NCBI RefSeq assembly: GCF_014773485.1
Contig: NZ_JACXBP010000001.1
Span: 620,001-684,000, forward strand
Source: Erwinia aphidicola
GTDB lineage: Bacteria; Pseudomonadota; Gammaproteobacteria; Enterobacterales; Enterobacteriaceae
Reading direction: 5' to 3'
DNA: 64,000 nucleotides
Shown here: piece after piece, positions 56,675 to 64,000 of the stretch
Layout: each line of letters starts with the position of its first letter
Position numbering within the stretch: position 1 is the first letter of the stretch
Made by a program: the position numbers and the translations under genes
The notes under the pieces: model-generated
Databases searched by the model: none
The model's input: the letters and a program-made list of their open reading frames with translations, nothing else
Told to the model about the DNA's origin: nothing

Positions 56675-57661
56675 TTATGATGGATTCAAATCGTGTTTCT
56701 TCAGCATGGCGCGCAGCTGATGATAGGTCACGCCCAGCAGCCCGGCGGCGCGTTTCTGATTAAAGCGCGCCTGCGCAAGGCTTTTCTCCAGCAGCGCTTT
56801 CTCCTGTTCGTGCTGCCAGCGGCGCAGATCCAGCGGCAGCGCGGGCAGGGCGTCCGCGGCGGGCTCCTCCAGCGGGATAGGCGCAGTGCGCTCGAACGGA
56901 TTGATAATGATGTTATCCAGCGGTTCCTCAATGCTGGCGTGGCGATACACCGAGCGCTCCACCACGTTTTTCAGCTCGCGCACGTTGCCCGGCCAGCCGT
57001 AATCCAGCAGGCGCTGTTCAGCCGCCGGAGAAAAACCGGGAAACAGCGCCAGCCCCAGCTCGCGGCACATCTGAATGGCGAAGTGCTGCGCCATCACCAG
57101 AATATCGCTGCGCCTTTCGCGCAGGGGCGGGAGCTGCACCACGTCGAACGCCAGGCGGTCGAGCAGGTCGGCACGGAATCTCCCTTCCTGCGCCAGCTTC
57201 GGCAGGTCGTCATTGGTGGCGCACACCAGCCGCACGCTGACCTGCAGCGGCTGGCTGCCGCCGACGCGCTCCAGATGACCATATTCAATCACCCTCAGCA
57301 GCTTCTCCTGCACCAGCATCGGCGCCGTTGCCAGCTCGTCAAGAAACAGCGTACCGCCGTCAGCGCGTTCAAAGCGGCCAAGATGGCGTTTCTGCGCGCC
57401 GGTAAAAGCGCCGGCCTCGTGGCCGAACAGCTCCGAATCCAGCAGGTTTTCATTGAGCGCGGCGCAGTTGAGCGAAATAAACGGCCCCTGCCAGCGGTCG
57501 GATAAATAGTGCAGACGGCTGGCGATCAGCTCTTTGCCGGTGCCGCGCTCGCCAATAACCAGCACCGGCTTATTCAGCGGCGCGAGGCGGGAAACCTGCT
57601 CCAGCACTTCCAGAAAGTTGTTTGATTCACCGAGCAGGGCATCAGGATTTTCGCTCATCAT
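56675..57661 (-). CDS. pspF: Sigma-54-dependent activator of the psp operon
   Basis: 328 residues from ATGATG (TGGTGA upstream). The AAA+ domain has Walker A GERGTGKE, the sigma-54-contacting loop ELFGHEAGAFTGAQ, Walker B GGTLFLDELATAP and arginine fingers, then GWPGNVRELKNVVERSVYR and a C-terminal HTH (NQKRAAGLLGVTYHQLRAML). As in E. coli PspF there is no receiver domain, and activity is restrained by PspA. The frame continues to a GTG at 57670 that looks like the ribosome-binding region. It is divergent from pspA. Confidence 0.96.
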   Translation of the reverse strand: MMSENPDALLGESNNFLEVLEQVSRLAPLNKPVLVIGERGTGKELIASRLHYLSDRWQGPFISLNCAALNENLLDSELFGHEAGAFTGAQKRHLGRFERADGGTLFLDELATAPMLVQEKLLRVIEYGHLERVGGSQPLQVSVRLVCATNDDLPKLAQEGRFRADLLDRLAFDVVQLPPLRERRSDILVMAQHFAIQMCRELGLALFPGFSPAAEQRLLDYGWPGNVRELKNVVERSVYRHASIEEPLDNIIINPFERTAPIPLEEPAADALPALPLDLRRWQHEQEKALLEKSLAQARFNQKRAAGLLGVTYHQLRAMLKKHDLNPS

Positions 57662-57755
57662 TAATTTCACCAGGTGTTAGTGATAAAAACCACTTTAGCC
57701 GCTGTGGCTGAGGGTGTAAAGCCGCCCGGCCCAGTAAAATCAGCAACATAAAAAC

Positions 57756-57771
57756 TGGCACGCTATTTGAA
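57756..57771 (+). promoter_or_regulatory. Sigma-54 promoter of pspA
   Basis: TGGCACG followed after four bases by TTGAA. GG and GA are ten bases apart; the -12 is GA rather than GC, close to the E. coli psp promoter, which also deviates there. It sits about 62 bases before the pspA ATG. Expected activator: PspF bound in the pspF-pspA gap. Confidence 0.85.
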
Positions 57772-57832
57772 TAGTAATAACTCACAGCGCAATATCCTTT
57801 GTGCCGACAACTGACTGAAGAGGATTTCGATA

Positions 57833-58498
57833 ATGGGTATTTTTTCTCGCTTCGCCGACATCGTGAACGCCAACATTAACTCGCTGCTGGAAAAAGCAGA
57901 AGATCCGCAGAAGCTGGTGCGCCTGATGATTCAGGAAATGGAAGATACGCTGGTTGAAGTGCGTTCCACTTCTGCCCGCGCGCTGGCTGAGAAAAAACAG
58001 CTGCTGCGCCGCATTGACCAGGCTGAAAGCCAGCAGGCGGAATGGCAGGAAAAAGCTGAACTGGCACTGCGCAAAGAGAAAGACGACCTGGCGCGCGCTG
58101 CGCTGATGGAAAAACAGAAGCTGACCGATCTGATTGCCACGCTGCAGCAGGAAGCCACTCAGGTAGAAGAGAGCCTGGCGCGTATGAAAGGTGAGATTGG
58201 TGAGCTGGAAAGCAAACTGAGCGAAACCCGCGCCCGCCAGCAGGCATTGACCCTGCGTCATCAGGCCGCTTCCTCCTCACGTGATGTGCGCCGCCAGCTG
58301 GACAGCGGTAAAATTGATGAAGCGATGGCGCGCTTTGAATCGTTTGAGCGCCGCATCGATCATATGGAAGCCGAGGCCGAGAGCCACAGCTTCGGCAAGA
58401 AGAAAACGCTCGATCAGCAGTTTGCCGATCTGCAGGCCGACGATGAAATCAGCGAGCAGCTGGCCGCGCTGAAAGCAAAAATGAACCGCAGCGAATAA
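57833..58498 (+). CDS. pspA: Phage shock protein A
   Basis: 221 residues, almost entirely coiled coil with an N-terminal amphipathic helix ([20 protein letters not shown]). It maintains membrane integrity under stress, binds stressed inner membranes and inhibits PspF until released. [21 protein letters not shown] is the family signature. First gene of the sigma-54-driven operon pspABCD; ycjX-ycjF follow in the same direction. Confidence 0.97.
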   Translation: MGIFSRFADIVNANINSLLEKAEDPQKLVRLMIQEMEDTLVEVRSTSARALAEKKQLLRRIDQAESQQAEWQEKAELALRKEKDDLARAALMEKQKLTDLIATLQQEATQVEESLARMKGEIGELESKLSETRARQQALTLRHQAASSSRDVRRQLDSGKIDEAMARFESFERRIDHMEAEAESHSFGKKKTLDQQFADLQADDEISEQLAALKAKMNRSE

Positions 58499-58554
58499 TG
58501 TAACGGGCCACGAAAGTGGCCGGATAACCTATGCTTAACCCGCAAGGAGAGTGA

Positions 58555-58782
58555 ATGAGCGCGTTATTTTTAGCCATCCCCCTGACGATCTTCGTGCTGT
58601 TCGTGGCACCGATCTGGCTCTGGCTGCACTACAGTAATCGTCGCAGCGGCAGCGCTGAGCTGTCGCAAAATGAACTGCAGCGTCTGCAGCAGTTGACCCA
58701 GGACGCACGCAAAATGCGCGAGCGCATTCAGTCGCTGGAAGCTATTCTCGACGCTGAGCATCCGAACTGGAGGCAGCCATGA
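58555..58782 (+). CDS. pspB: Phage shock protein B
   Basis: 75 residues: one N-terminal membrane helix (ALFLAIPLTIFVLFVAPIWLWL) and a cytosolic coiled-coil tail ending AEHPNWRQP, as in E. coli. Acts with PspC as the sensor of membrane stress that frees PspF from PspA. It overlaps pspC by four bases. Confidence 0.96.
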   Translation: MSALFLAIPLTIFVLFVAPIWLWLHYSNRRSGSAELSQNELQRLQQLTQDARKMRERIQSLEAILDAEHPNWRQP

Positions 58783-59126
58783 GTAAGAACAAACTGTATC
58801 GCATTCCGCAGCAGGGCAAGCTGAAAGGCGTCTGTGCCGGGATTGCCGATTACCTCGGTATTCCGGTGCTGCTGGTACGCGTGATTGTGGTGCTGTCGAT
58901 GTTCTGCGGGCTGTTTATCTTTACCCTGATTGCCTACTTCGCGCTGGCGGCGGTGCTCGACGAAATGCCGCTCAGCGTGCAGGGGCAGGATAAACCGCTG
59001 AGCGCCCATCAGCTGCTCGATGAGCTGAGTGCAGAACTGAATGGCGGAGAGCAGCAGCTACGTGAGGTTGAACGCTACGTGACTTCTGAAACCTTCAGCG
59101 TGCGCAGCCGCTTCCGTCAGCTGTAA
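58779..59126 (+). CDS. pspC: Phage shock protein C
   Basis: 115 residues of the PspC family: cytosolic N-terminus LYRIPQQGKLKGVCAGIADYLG, a membrane region (VRVIVVLSMFCGLFIFTLIAYFAL) and a soluble C-terminus with AELNGGEQQLREVERYVTSE. It senses envelope stress with PspB and can also act on secretin mislocalisation. Confidence 0.96.
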   Translation: MSKNKLYRIPQQGKLKGVCAGIADYLGIPVLLVRVIVVLSMFCGLFIFTLIAYFALAAVLDEMPLSVQGQDKPLSAHQLLDELSAELNGGEQQLREVERYVTSETFSVRSRFRQL

Positions 59127-59157
59127 TACTAAAACCGGTCTTCAACGGAGAAATACG

Positions 59158-59373
59158 ATGCGCCAATGGCAACGACATGCCCCGGCCCTGAAAAAGGCAG
59201 GTAAGTTTATTCTGATTAATGCGGTCACCTATGGCCCGGCAGGCCTGAGCGGCTGGGCGGTGAAATCCGTTGCCCGCAGGCCGCTGAAAATCCTGCTGGC
59301 CTGGGCACTTGAGCCGCTGGTGCGGCGCGTAATGAAGCGCGCGACCGCTCGCTGGGTCAAACCGACCCGGTAA
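59158..59373 (+). CDS. pspD: Phage shock protein D
   Basis: 71 residues, basic, with a hydrophobic, amphipathic middle (ILINAVTYGPAGLSGWAVKS) typical of PspD. Peripheral or membrane-inserting protein of minor, unresolved role in the psp response. A good CAACGGAG site lies upstream. There is no pspE after it. Confidence 0.92.
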   Translation: MRQWQRHAPALKKAGKFILINAVTYGPAGLSGWAVKSVARRPLKILLAWALEPLVRRVMKRATARWVKPTR

Positions 59374-59442
59374 AGGATTGTGCGGTGCTGGCCTGATGTT
59401 ACGATAATGGAATAACTCGCAATAAGGATGGCAACCCCACAG

Positions 59443-60840
59443 ATGAAAAGACTGCAAAATGAATTACTTTCTCTGGTCAATCGCGGCGTGGATCGCCATC
59501 TGCGCCTTGCGGTTACCGGCCTGAGCCGCAGCGGAAAAACCGCTTTTATCACCTCTCTGGTTAATCAACTTCTCAACGTTAACGCCGGTGCGCGCCTGCC
59601 GATGTTTTCCGCCGTGCGCGAACAGCGTCTGCTGGGCGTGAAGCGCGTGCCGCAGCGCGATCTCGGCATGCCGCGCTTCACCTACGATGAGGGGCTGGCG
59701 CAGCTGTATGGTACGCCGCCAAACTGGCCCACGCCGACGCGCGGCGTCAGTGAAATGCGTCTCGCGCTGCGCTATCGCTCGCGCGATTCCCTGCTGCGCC
59801 ATTTTAAAGACGCTTCAACCCTGTACCTGGAGATCGTCGACTATCCCGGTGAATGGCTGCTCGACCTGCCGATGCTGGCGCAGGATTACCTGAGCTGGTC
59901 GCGTCAGATGACTGGCCTGCTGCAGGGCGACCGCGCAGCCTGGTCCCAGCGCTGGCAGCAGCTGTGCGCCGATCTCGACCCGTTAGCGCCCGCCGATGAA
60001 AACCGTCTGGCAGAGATCGCCGCGGCCTGGACCGAATATCTGCAGCGCTGCAAGCAGGAGGGGCTGCACTTTATCCAACCGGGGCGCTTTGTGCTGCCGG
60101 GTGAGATGGCGGGCGCCCCGGCACTGCAATTTTTCCCATGGCCGGCGGTGGATGAGGGCGGTGAAACGCGCCTGATGCAGGCCGATGCCTCCACCAATAT
60201 CGGCATGCTGCGCGCGCGCTACCAGTACTACTGTCAGCACGTGGTGAAGGACTTCTATAAGAATCACTTTCTGCGCTTCGATCGCCAGATCGTGCTGGTG
60301 GACTGCCTGCAACCGCTCAACAGCGGGCCGCAGGCGTTTAACGACATGCGCCTGGCGCTGACCCAGCTGATGCAGAGCTTCTCCTACGGGCAGCGCACGC
60401 TGTTTCGCCGCATGTTTTCTCCGGTGATCGACAAGCTGCTGTTCGCCGCCACCAAATCCGATCACGTCACCGCCGACCAGCACGCCAATCTGGTCTCGCT
60501 GCTGCAACAGCTGGTGCAGGATGCCTGGCAGAATGCTGCCTTTGAAGGCATCACCATGGACTGCGTGGGGCTGGCATCGGTGCAGGCCACCCAGAGTGGG
60601 CGCGTCGATCATCAGGGCGAGAGCATCCCGGCACTGCGCGGTCACCGGCTGGCGGACAATGAGCCGCTGACGGTCTATCCGGGTGAAGTGCCGCCGCGCC
60701 TGCCTGGCAATGCATTCTGGCAGCAGCAGGGGTTCCACTTTGAACAGTTCCGTCCGCAGGATCTGGATGTCGATCGTCCTCTGCCGCATATCCGCATGGA
60801 TGCGGCACTGGAATTTTTACTGGGAGATAAACTGCGATGA
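59443..60840 (+). CDS. ycjX: YcjX-family GTPase-like protein
   Basis: 465 residues, identical in length to E. coli YcjX. P-loop [11 protein letters not shown] near residue 33, [14 protein letters not shown] (switch/DxxG-like) and [14 protein letters not shown] are conserved. It is stress-induced and linked to the psp regulon in other enterics. I chose the ATG at 59443 ([15 protein letters not shown]), although an ATG five codons earlier is possible. GATAAGGATGG lies upstream. The stop overlaps ycjF. Confidence 0.94.
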   Translation: MKRLQNELLSLVNRGVDRHLRLAVTGLSRSGKTAFITSLVNQLLNVNAGARLPMFSAVREQRLLGVKRVPQRDLGMPRFTYDEGLAQLYGTPPNWPTPTRGVSEMRLALRYRSRDSLLRHFKDASTLYLEIVDYPGEWLLDLPMLAQDYLSWSRQMTGLLQGDRAAWSQRWQQLCADLDPLAPADENRLAEIAAAWTEYLQRCKQEGLHFIQPGRFVLPGEMAGAPALQFFPWPAVDEGGETRLMQADASTNIGMLRARYQYYCQHVVKDFYKNHFLRFDRQIVLVDCLQPLNSGPQAFNDMRLALTQLMQSFSYGQRTLFRRMFSPVIDKLLFAATKSDHVTADQHANLVSLLQQLVQDAWQNAAFEGITMDCVGLASVQATQSGRVDHQGESIPALRGHRLADNEPLTVYPGEVPPRLPGNAFWQQQGFHFEQFRPQDLDVDRPLPHIRMDAALEFLLGDKLR

Positions 60841-61892
60841 ACGCACCGATTAAACCACGCATTGATTTTGCCGCACCGTTAAAAGAGGACGCGGCCGCGC
60901 CGCTGCGCCCAACCCAGGCCTTTGCCGCGCAGCAGGATAATTTCGTGGTCGTCGATCCAGAGCGCGAAGCCGAAGAAGAGGGCGCAGGCGAGCAGGCCGT
61001 CGAAGCCGCACTGCGCCCGAAGCGCAGCCTGTGGCGCAAAATGACCATTGCCGGGCTGGGGCTGTTTGGCGTCAGCGTGGTGGCGCAGGGCATACAGTGG
61101 ATGCATCAGGCCTGGGTGACGCAGGACTGGATTGCGCTGGGCGGCGGCGCGGCGGGCGCACTGGTCGTTGCGGCCGGAGCCGGATCGCTGATAAGCGAAT
61201 GGCGGCGGCTCTATCGCCTGCGTGAACGTGCGGAAGAGCGCGACGTGGCGCGGGAGCTGCTGGCCAGCCACGGCATCGGTAAAGGGCGCGCATTCTGTGA
61301 GAAGCTGGCCAGCCAGGCCGGACTGGATGCCGGTCATCCGGCGCTTCAGCGCTGGCAGGCCTCCCTGCATGAAACCCATAACGATCGCGAAATCGTCGCG
61401 CTCTATGCGCAGCTGGTGCAGCCGGTGCTCGACCGCCAGGCGCGCCGGGAAATCAGCCGCTATGCCGCTGAGTCAACGCTGATGATTGCCGTCAGCCCGC
61501 TGGCGCTGGTGGATATGGCATTTATCGCCTGGCGCAATCTGCGGCTGGTGAATCGTATTGCCGCGCTGTACGGCATTGAACTTGGCTATTTCAGCCGTAT
61601 TCGCCTGTTCCGTCTGGTGCTGCTCAATATCGCTTTCGCCGGTGCGTCTGAACTGGTGCGCGAAGTCGGCATGGACTGGATGTCACAGGACATTGCCGCC
61701 CGGCTCTCAGCCCGGGCGGCGCAGGGAATTGGCGCCGGGTTGTTGACGGCACGCCTCGGTATTAAAGCGATGGAGCTGTGCCGCCCGCTGCCGTGGCTGG
61801 AAGGGGAGAAACCACGCTTAGGTGACTTCCGCCGCGATTTGATCGGCCAGCTGAAAGAGAGCATGCAGAATAGCGGCAAAAGTGACAAATAA
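60837..61892 (+). CDS. ycjF: YcjF-family inner-membrane protein (DUF697)
   Basis: 351 residues (353 in E. coli), coupled to ycjX by a four-base overlap. Two central membrane spans ([40 protein letters not shown]) follow a charged N-terminal region. The C-terminal DUF697 domain is helical ([24 protein letters not shown]). Partner of YcjX; function unknown. Confidence 0.94.
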   Translation: MNAPIKPRIDFAAPLKEDAAAPLRPTQAFAAQQDNFVVVDPEREAEEEGAGEQAVEAALRPKRSLWRKMTIAGLGLFGVSVVAQGIQWMHQAWVTQDWIALGGGAAGALVVAAGAGSLISEWRRLYRLRERAEERDVARELLASHGIGKGRAFCEKLASQAGLDAGHPALQRWQASLHETHNDREIVALYAQLVQPVLDRQARREISRYAAESTLMIAVSPLALVDMAFIAWRNLRLVNRIAALYGIELGYFSRIRLFRLVLLNIAFAGASELVREVGMDWMSQDIAARLSARAAQGIGAGLLTARLGIKAMELCRPLPWLEGEKPRLGDFRRDLIGQLKESMQNSGKSDK

Positions 61893-61910
61893 GCTCAGGA
61901 TTACAGCGAC

Positions 61911-61928
61911 TGTCAACATTTCCTGACA
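61911..61928. promoter_or_regulatory. Candidate TyrR box upstream of tyrR
   Basis: TGTCAACATTTCCTGACA is an 18-base imperfect palindrome of the TGTAAA-N6-TTTACA type (TGT...ACA ends) located about 170 bases before the tyrR start. E. coli tyrR has a comparable autoregulatory box. Identification is by motif only. Confidence 0.5.
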
Positions 61929-61987
61929 GACTTCTTTTGGAGCTACAAAGGATAGCGTATTATTTCGCAATCATTTATCGGCTGTAT

Positions 61988-62046
61988 CGGGCGAGGCATG
62001 CCTCGCCCCTACGCAATCATTAGTAGGGGCCAGGCATGCCTGGCCC
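61988..62046. repeat. REP-like palindromic repeat pair
   Basis: GGGCGAGGCATGCCTCGCCC then CTAC (61989-62012), and GTAGGGGCCAGGCATGCCTG then GCCC (62023-62046). Two head-to-head near-perfect palindromes with the GCATGC core between ycjF and tyrR, close to the tyrR promoter. Confidence 0.82.
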
Positions 62047-62098
62047 GTTAAGCTTGATAACGCGCGAATTGTTATGATCACACTAAAGGTTAATACGC

Positions 62099-63664
62099 AT
62101 GCGTCTTGAAGTCTTTTGCCAGGACCGAATCGGTCTGACCCGCGAACTGCTGGATCTGCTGGTCGAGCGCAGCATCGACCTGCGCGGCATCGAAATCGCC
62201 GCCATTGGCCGCATCTATCTGAATTTTTCCAGCGTCAGCTTCGACCAGTTCAGCCAGCTGATGGCAGAAATTCGCCGCATACCCAGCGTGACCGACGTGC
62301 GTACCGTCTCTTACCTGCCTTCCGAACGTGAACATCGTGCCCTGAGTGCGCTACTGGTGGCGCTGCCGGAGCCGGTATTCTCCATCGATCTGAAAGGCAA
62401 AGTTGAGCTGGCGAACCCGGCAGCGCAGACGCTGTTCGCCCTGAATGAAGAGAAGATGCGTAACTACAGCGCCGGTTCGCTGATTAGCGGCTTCAACTTC
62501 CAGCGCTGGCTGGAGAGCGAGCGCATCGAAGCGCAGGCGCATCACGTGGTGCTGCAGGGGCGCGACTTCCTGATGGAGATCACCCCGATTCATGCCCAGG
62601 ATGAAGAGGGGGGAACGCCGGGTCCGGTTGGCGGCGTGGTGATGCTGAAATCCACCGCGCGTATGGGCCAGCAGCTGCAGAACCTGGCGGTCAATGATGA
62701 CAGCGAATTCCAGCATATTGTCGCCGTCAGCAGCAAAATGCGTCAGGTTATCGACCAGGCGCGCAAGCTGGCGATGCTCGATGCGCCGCTGCTGATCGTC
62801 GGCGATACCGGCACCGGAAAGGATATGCTGGCACGCGCTTGCCACCTGCGCAGCGCGCGCGGCAAAAAGCCGTTCCTCGCGCTGAACTGCGCTTCGCTGC
62901 CGGACGACGTGGCGGAAAGCGAACTCTTTGGTCACGCTGCCGGGGCCTACCCGAACGCGCTGGAAGGTAAAAAGGGCTTCTTCGAGCAGGCCAGCGGCGG
63001 TTCGGTGCTGCTGGATGAGATTGGGGAAATGTCGCCGCGCATGCAAACCAAGCTACTGCGCTTCCTTAATGACGGCACCTTCCGCCGCGTTGGGGAAGAG
63101 CATGAGGTGCACGTCGATGTGCGGGTGATCTGCGCGACGCAGAAAAACCTGATGGAAATGGTGCAGCGCGGCGAATTCCGCGAGGATCTGTTCTATCGTC
63201 TCAACGTGTTAACCCTTAATCTGCCGCCGCTGCGCGACCGCCCGCAGGATATCCTGCCGCTGACCGAAATGTTTGTGGCGCGCTTTGCCGACGAGCAGGG
63301 GGTGGCAAGACCGAAACTCTCCGCGCAGCTCAATGCCTTCCTGACCCGCTACACCTGGCCTGGCAATGTGCGTCAGCTGAAGAACGCGCTCTATCGTGCA
63401 TTAACTCAGCTGGAAGGTTACGAATTGCGCCCGCAGGATATCGTGCTGCCGGAGTATGCGATGGAGCTGCCGCTGGGGGATGATGCGATTGAAGGGTCGC
63501 TGGATGAGATCACCAGCCGCTTTGAACGTTCAGTGCTGACGCGCTTATATCTTTCGTATCCAAGCACGCGCAAGCTGGCGAAACGACTCGGGGTTTCACA
63601 TACGGCGATTGCCAATAAGCTGCGGGAATATGGGCTGAGCCAGAAGAAGAGCGAAGCGGAATAG
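62099..63664 (+). CDS. tyrR: Transcriptional regulator TyrR
   Basis: 521 residues (513 in E. coli). N-terminal ACT domain (RLEVFCQDRIGLTRELLDLL), PAS (~80-190, LVALPEPVFSIDLKGKVELA), AAA+ (GDTGTGKDMLARA, GSVLLDEIGEMS) and C-terminal HTH (RKLAKRLGVSHTAIANKLRE). Senses Tyr, Phe, Trp and ATP to control aroF, tyrP, aroP and related genes. As in E. coli TyrR the sigma-54-contacting GAFTGA motif is degenerate (AGAYPNAL), so it is a sigma-70 regulator. Confidence 0.97.
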   Translation: MRLEVFCQDRIGLTRELLDLLVERSIDLRGIEIAAIGRIYLNFSSVSFDQFSQLMAEIRRIPSVTDVRTVSYLPSEREHRALSALLVALPEPVFSIDLKGKVELANPAAQTLFALNEEKMRNYSAGSLISGFNFQRWLESERIEAQAHHVVLQGRDFLMEITPIHAQDEEGGTPGPVGGVVMLKSTARMGQQLQNLAVNDDSEFQHIVAVSSKMRQVIDQARKLAMLDAPLLIVGDTGTGKDMLARACHLRSARGKKPFLALNCASLPDDVAESELFGHAAGAYPNALEGKKGFFEQASGGSVLLDEIGEMSPRMQTKLLRFLNDGTFRRVGEEHEVHVDVRVICATQKNLMEMVQRGEFREDLFYRLNVLTLNLPPLRDRPQDILPLTEMFVARFADEQGVARPKLSAQLNAFLTRYTWPGNVRQLKNALYRALTQLEGYELRPQDIVLPEYAMELPLGDDAIEGSLDEITSRFERSVLTRLYLSYPSTRKLAKRLGVSHTAIANKLREYGLSQKKSEAE

Positions 63665-63682
63665 GCCGTGATTGTCGGGTAA

Positions 63683-63752
63683 ACGGGCCGCTCGAAAAAG
63701 AGGATCGGCCCCTACAATTCGGGCCGATCGAAAAAGAGGATCGGCCCCTACA
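63683..63752. repeat. Direct repeat pair between tyrR and tpx
   Basis: Two copies of a ~24-base unit, CGAAAAAGAGGATCGGCCCC then TACA (63692-63715 and 63728-63751), each preceded by GGGCC that pairs with GGCCC. Different core from the GCATGC family but the same CCCCTAC end. Confidence 0.78.
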
Positions 63753-63755
63753 TTT

Positions 63756-64000
63756 TTAATTGAGTGATGCCAGGGCGGCATCGTAATCCGGCTCGGTGGT
63801 GATCTCGTTCACCATCTGGCTGTAGATAACGTTATCTTTTTCATCCAGCACCACAACGGCGCGCGCAGCCAGGCCTTTCAGCGGGCCATTAGCAATCGCC
63901 ACGCCATAATCCTGCAGGAATTCGTTGCCGCGCAGCGTGGAGAGGGTCACCACATTGCTCAGGCCATCAGAGCCGCAAAAACGCGACTGGGCAAACGGCA
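63756..64000 (-). CDS. tpx: Thiol peroxidase, C-terminal part
   Basis: The window holds the last ~81 residues of a 2-Cys peroxiredoxin. [20 protein letters not shown] contains the resolving Cys (Cys95 equivalent), followed by [20 protein letters not shown] and a C-terminus [15 protein letters not shown]. Reduces H2O2 and organic hydroperoxides in the periplasm or cytosol with thioredoxin. The N-terminus with the peroxidatic Cys lies past the right edge. Order tyrR-tpx matches E. coli. Confidence 0.97.
   Translation of the reverse strand, partial: PFAQSRFCGSDGLSNVVTLSTLRGNEFLQDYGVAIANGPLKGLAARAVVVLDEKDNVIYSQMVNEITTEPDYDAALASLN

Overview
The window is a chromosomal segment of an Enterobacterales member, most likely Erwiniaceae (Erwinia/Pantoea-like). 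It is moderately GC-rich. Its backbone runs in the same order as the E. coli K-12 trp to tyrR/tpx region: trpD-trpE-trpL, rnm (yciV), yciO, rluB, btuR-yciK, sohB, yciN, topA, cysB, ymiA-yciX, acnA, ribA, pgpB, lapA-lapB, pyrF-yciH, osmB, pdeR/rpfR, rnb, yciW, sapFDCBA, pspF/pspABCD-ycjX-ycjF, tyrR, tpx. The rpfF gene beside the pdeR/rpfR homologue points away from Escherichia and toward Erwinia/Pantoea/Serratia/Cronobacter. No tRNA, rRNA, IS element, CRISPR array or prophage was seen.

Regions. 1-9 kb: end of the trp operon with a complete attenuation region (leader peptide with tandem Trp codons, terminator, TrpR operator), then housekeeping genes. A small trypsin-like lipoprotein and a ~970-base non-coding stretch occupy the place of E. 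coli yciQ. 9-22 kb: topA, cysB, three tiny genes, acnA, riboflavin and pyrimidine genes, the lapAB LPS-control pair and osmB. 22-26.5 kb: an orphan L-ribulose-5-phosphate 4-epimerase and a convergent rpfF/rpfR pair, predicted to make a diffusible fatty-acid signal (DSF) and to couple it to cyclic-di-GMP turnover. 26.5-42.4 kb: an accessory surface island between rpfR and rnb, which are neighbours in E. coli. It carries a GltF/Yhc-type chaperone-usher fimbrial cluster with four DUF1120 subunits (two of them a recent tandem duplication that includes the promoter region), a 1052-residue autotransporter, and a divergent BvgAS/EvgAS-type two-component system. 42.4-50.8 kb: rnb, a YdeP-type molybdoenzyme, an EIICB sugar transporter, a LysR regulator and yciW. 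fabI, which lies between yciW and sap in E. coli, is absent here. 50.9-64 kb: sap transporter, an sRNA recognised as RyhB with two Fur boxes between sapA and pspF, the psp envelope-stress locus with a sigma-54 promoter, tyrR and the end of tpx. Palindromic intergenic repeats with GTAGGGGC/GCCCCTAC ends are confined to this last part.

Together the accessory genes suggest a link between cell-cell signalling, c-di-GMP and surface adhesion: rpfF/rpfR next to fimbriae, an autotransporter and a phosphorelay sensor. That link is inferred from gene position. RyhB and its Fur boxes, the trp attenuator, the psp promoter and the tyrR operator are read directly from sequence motifs.
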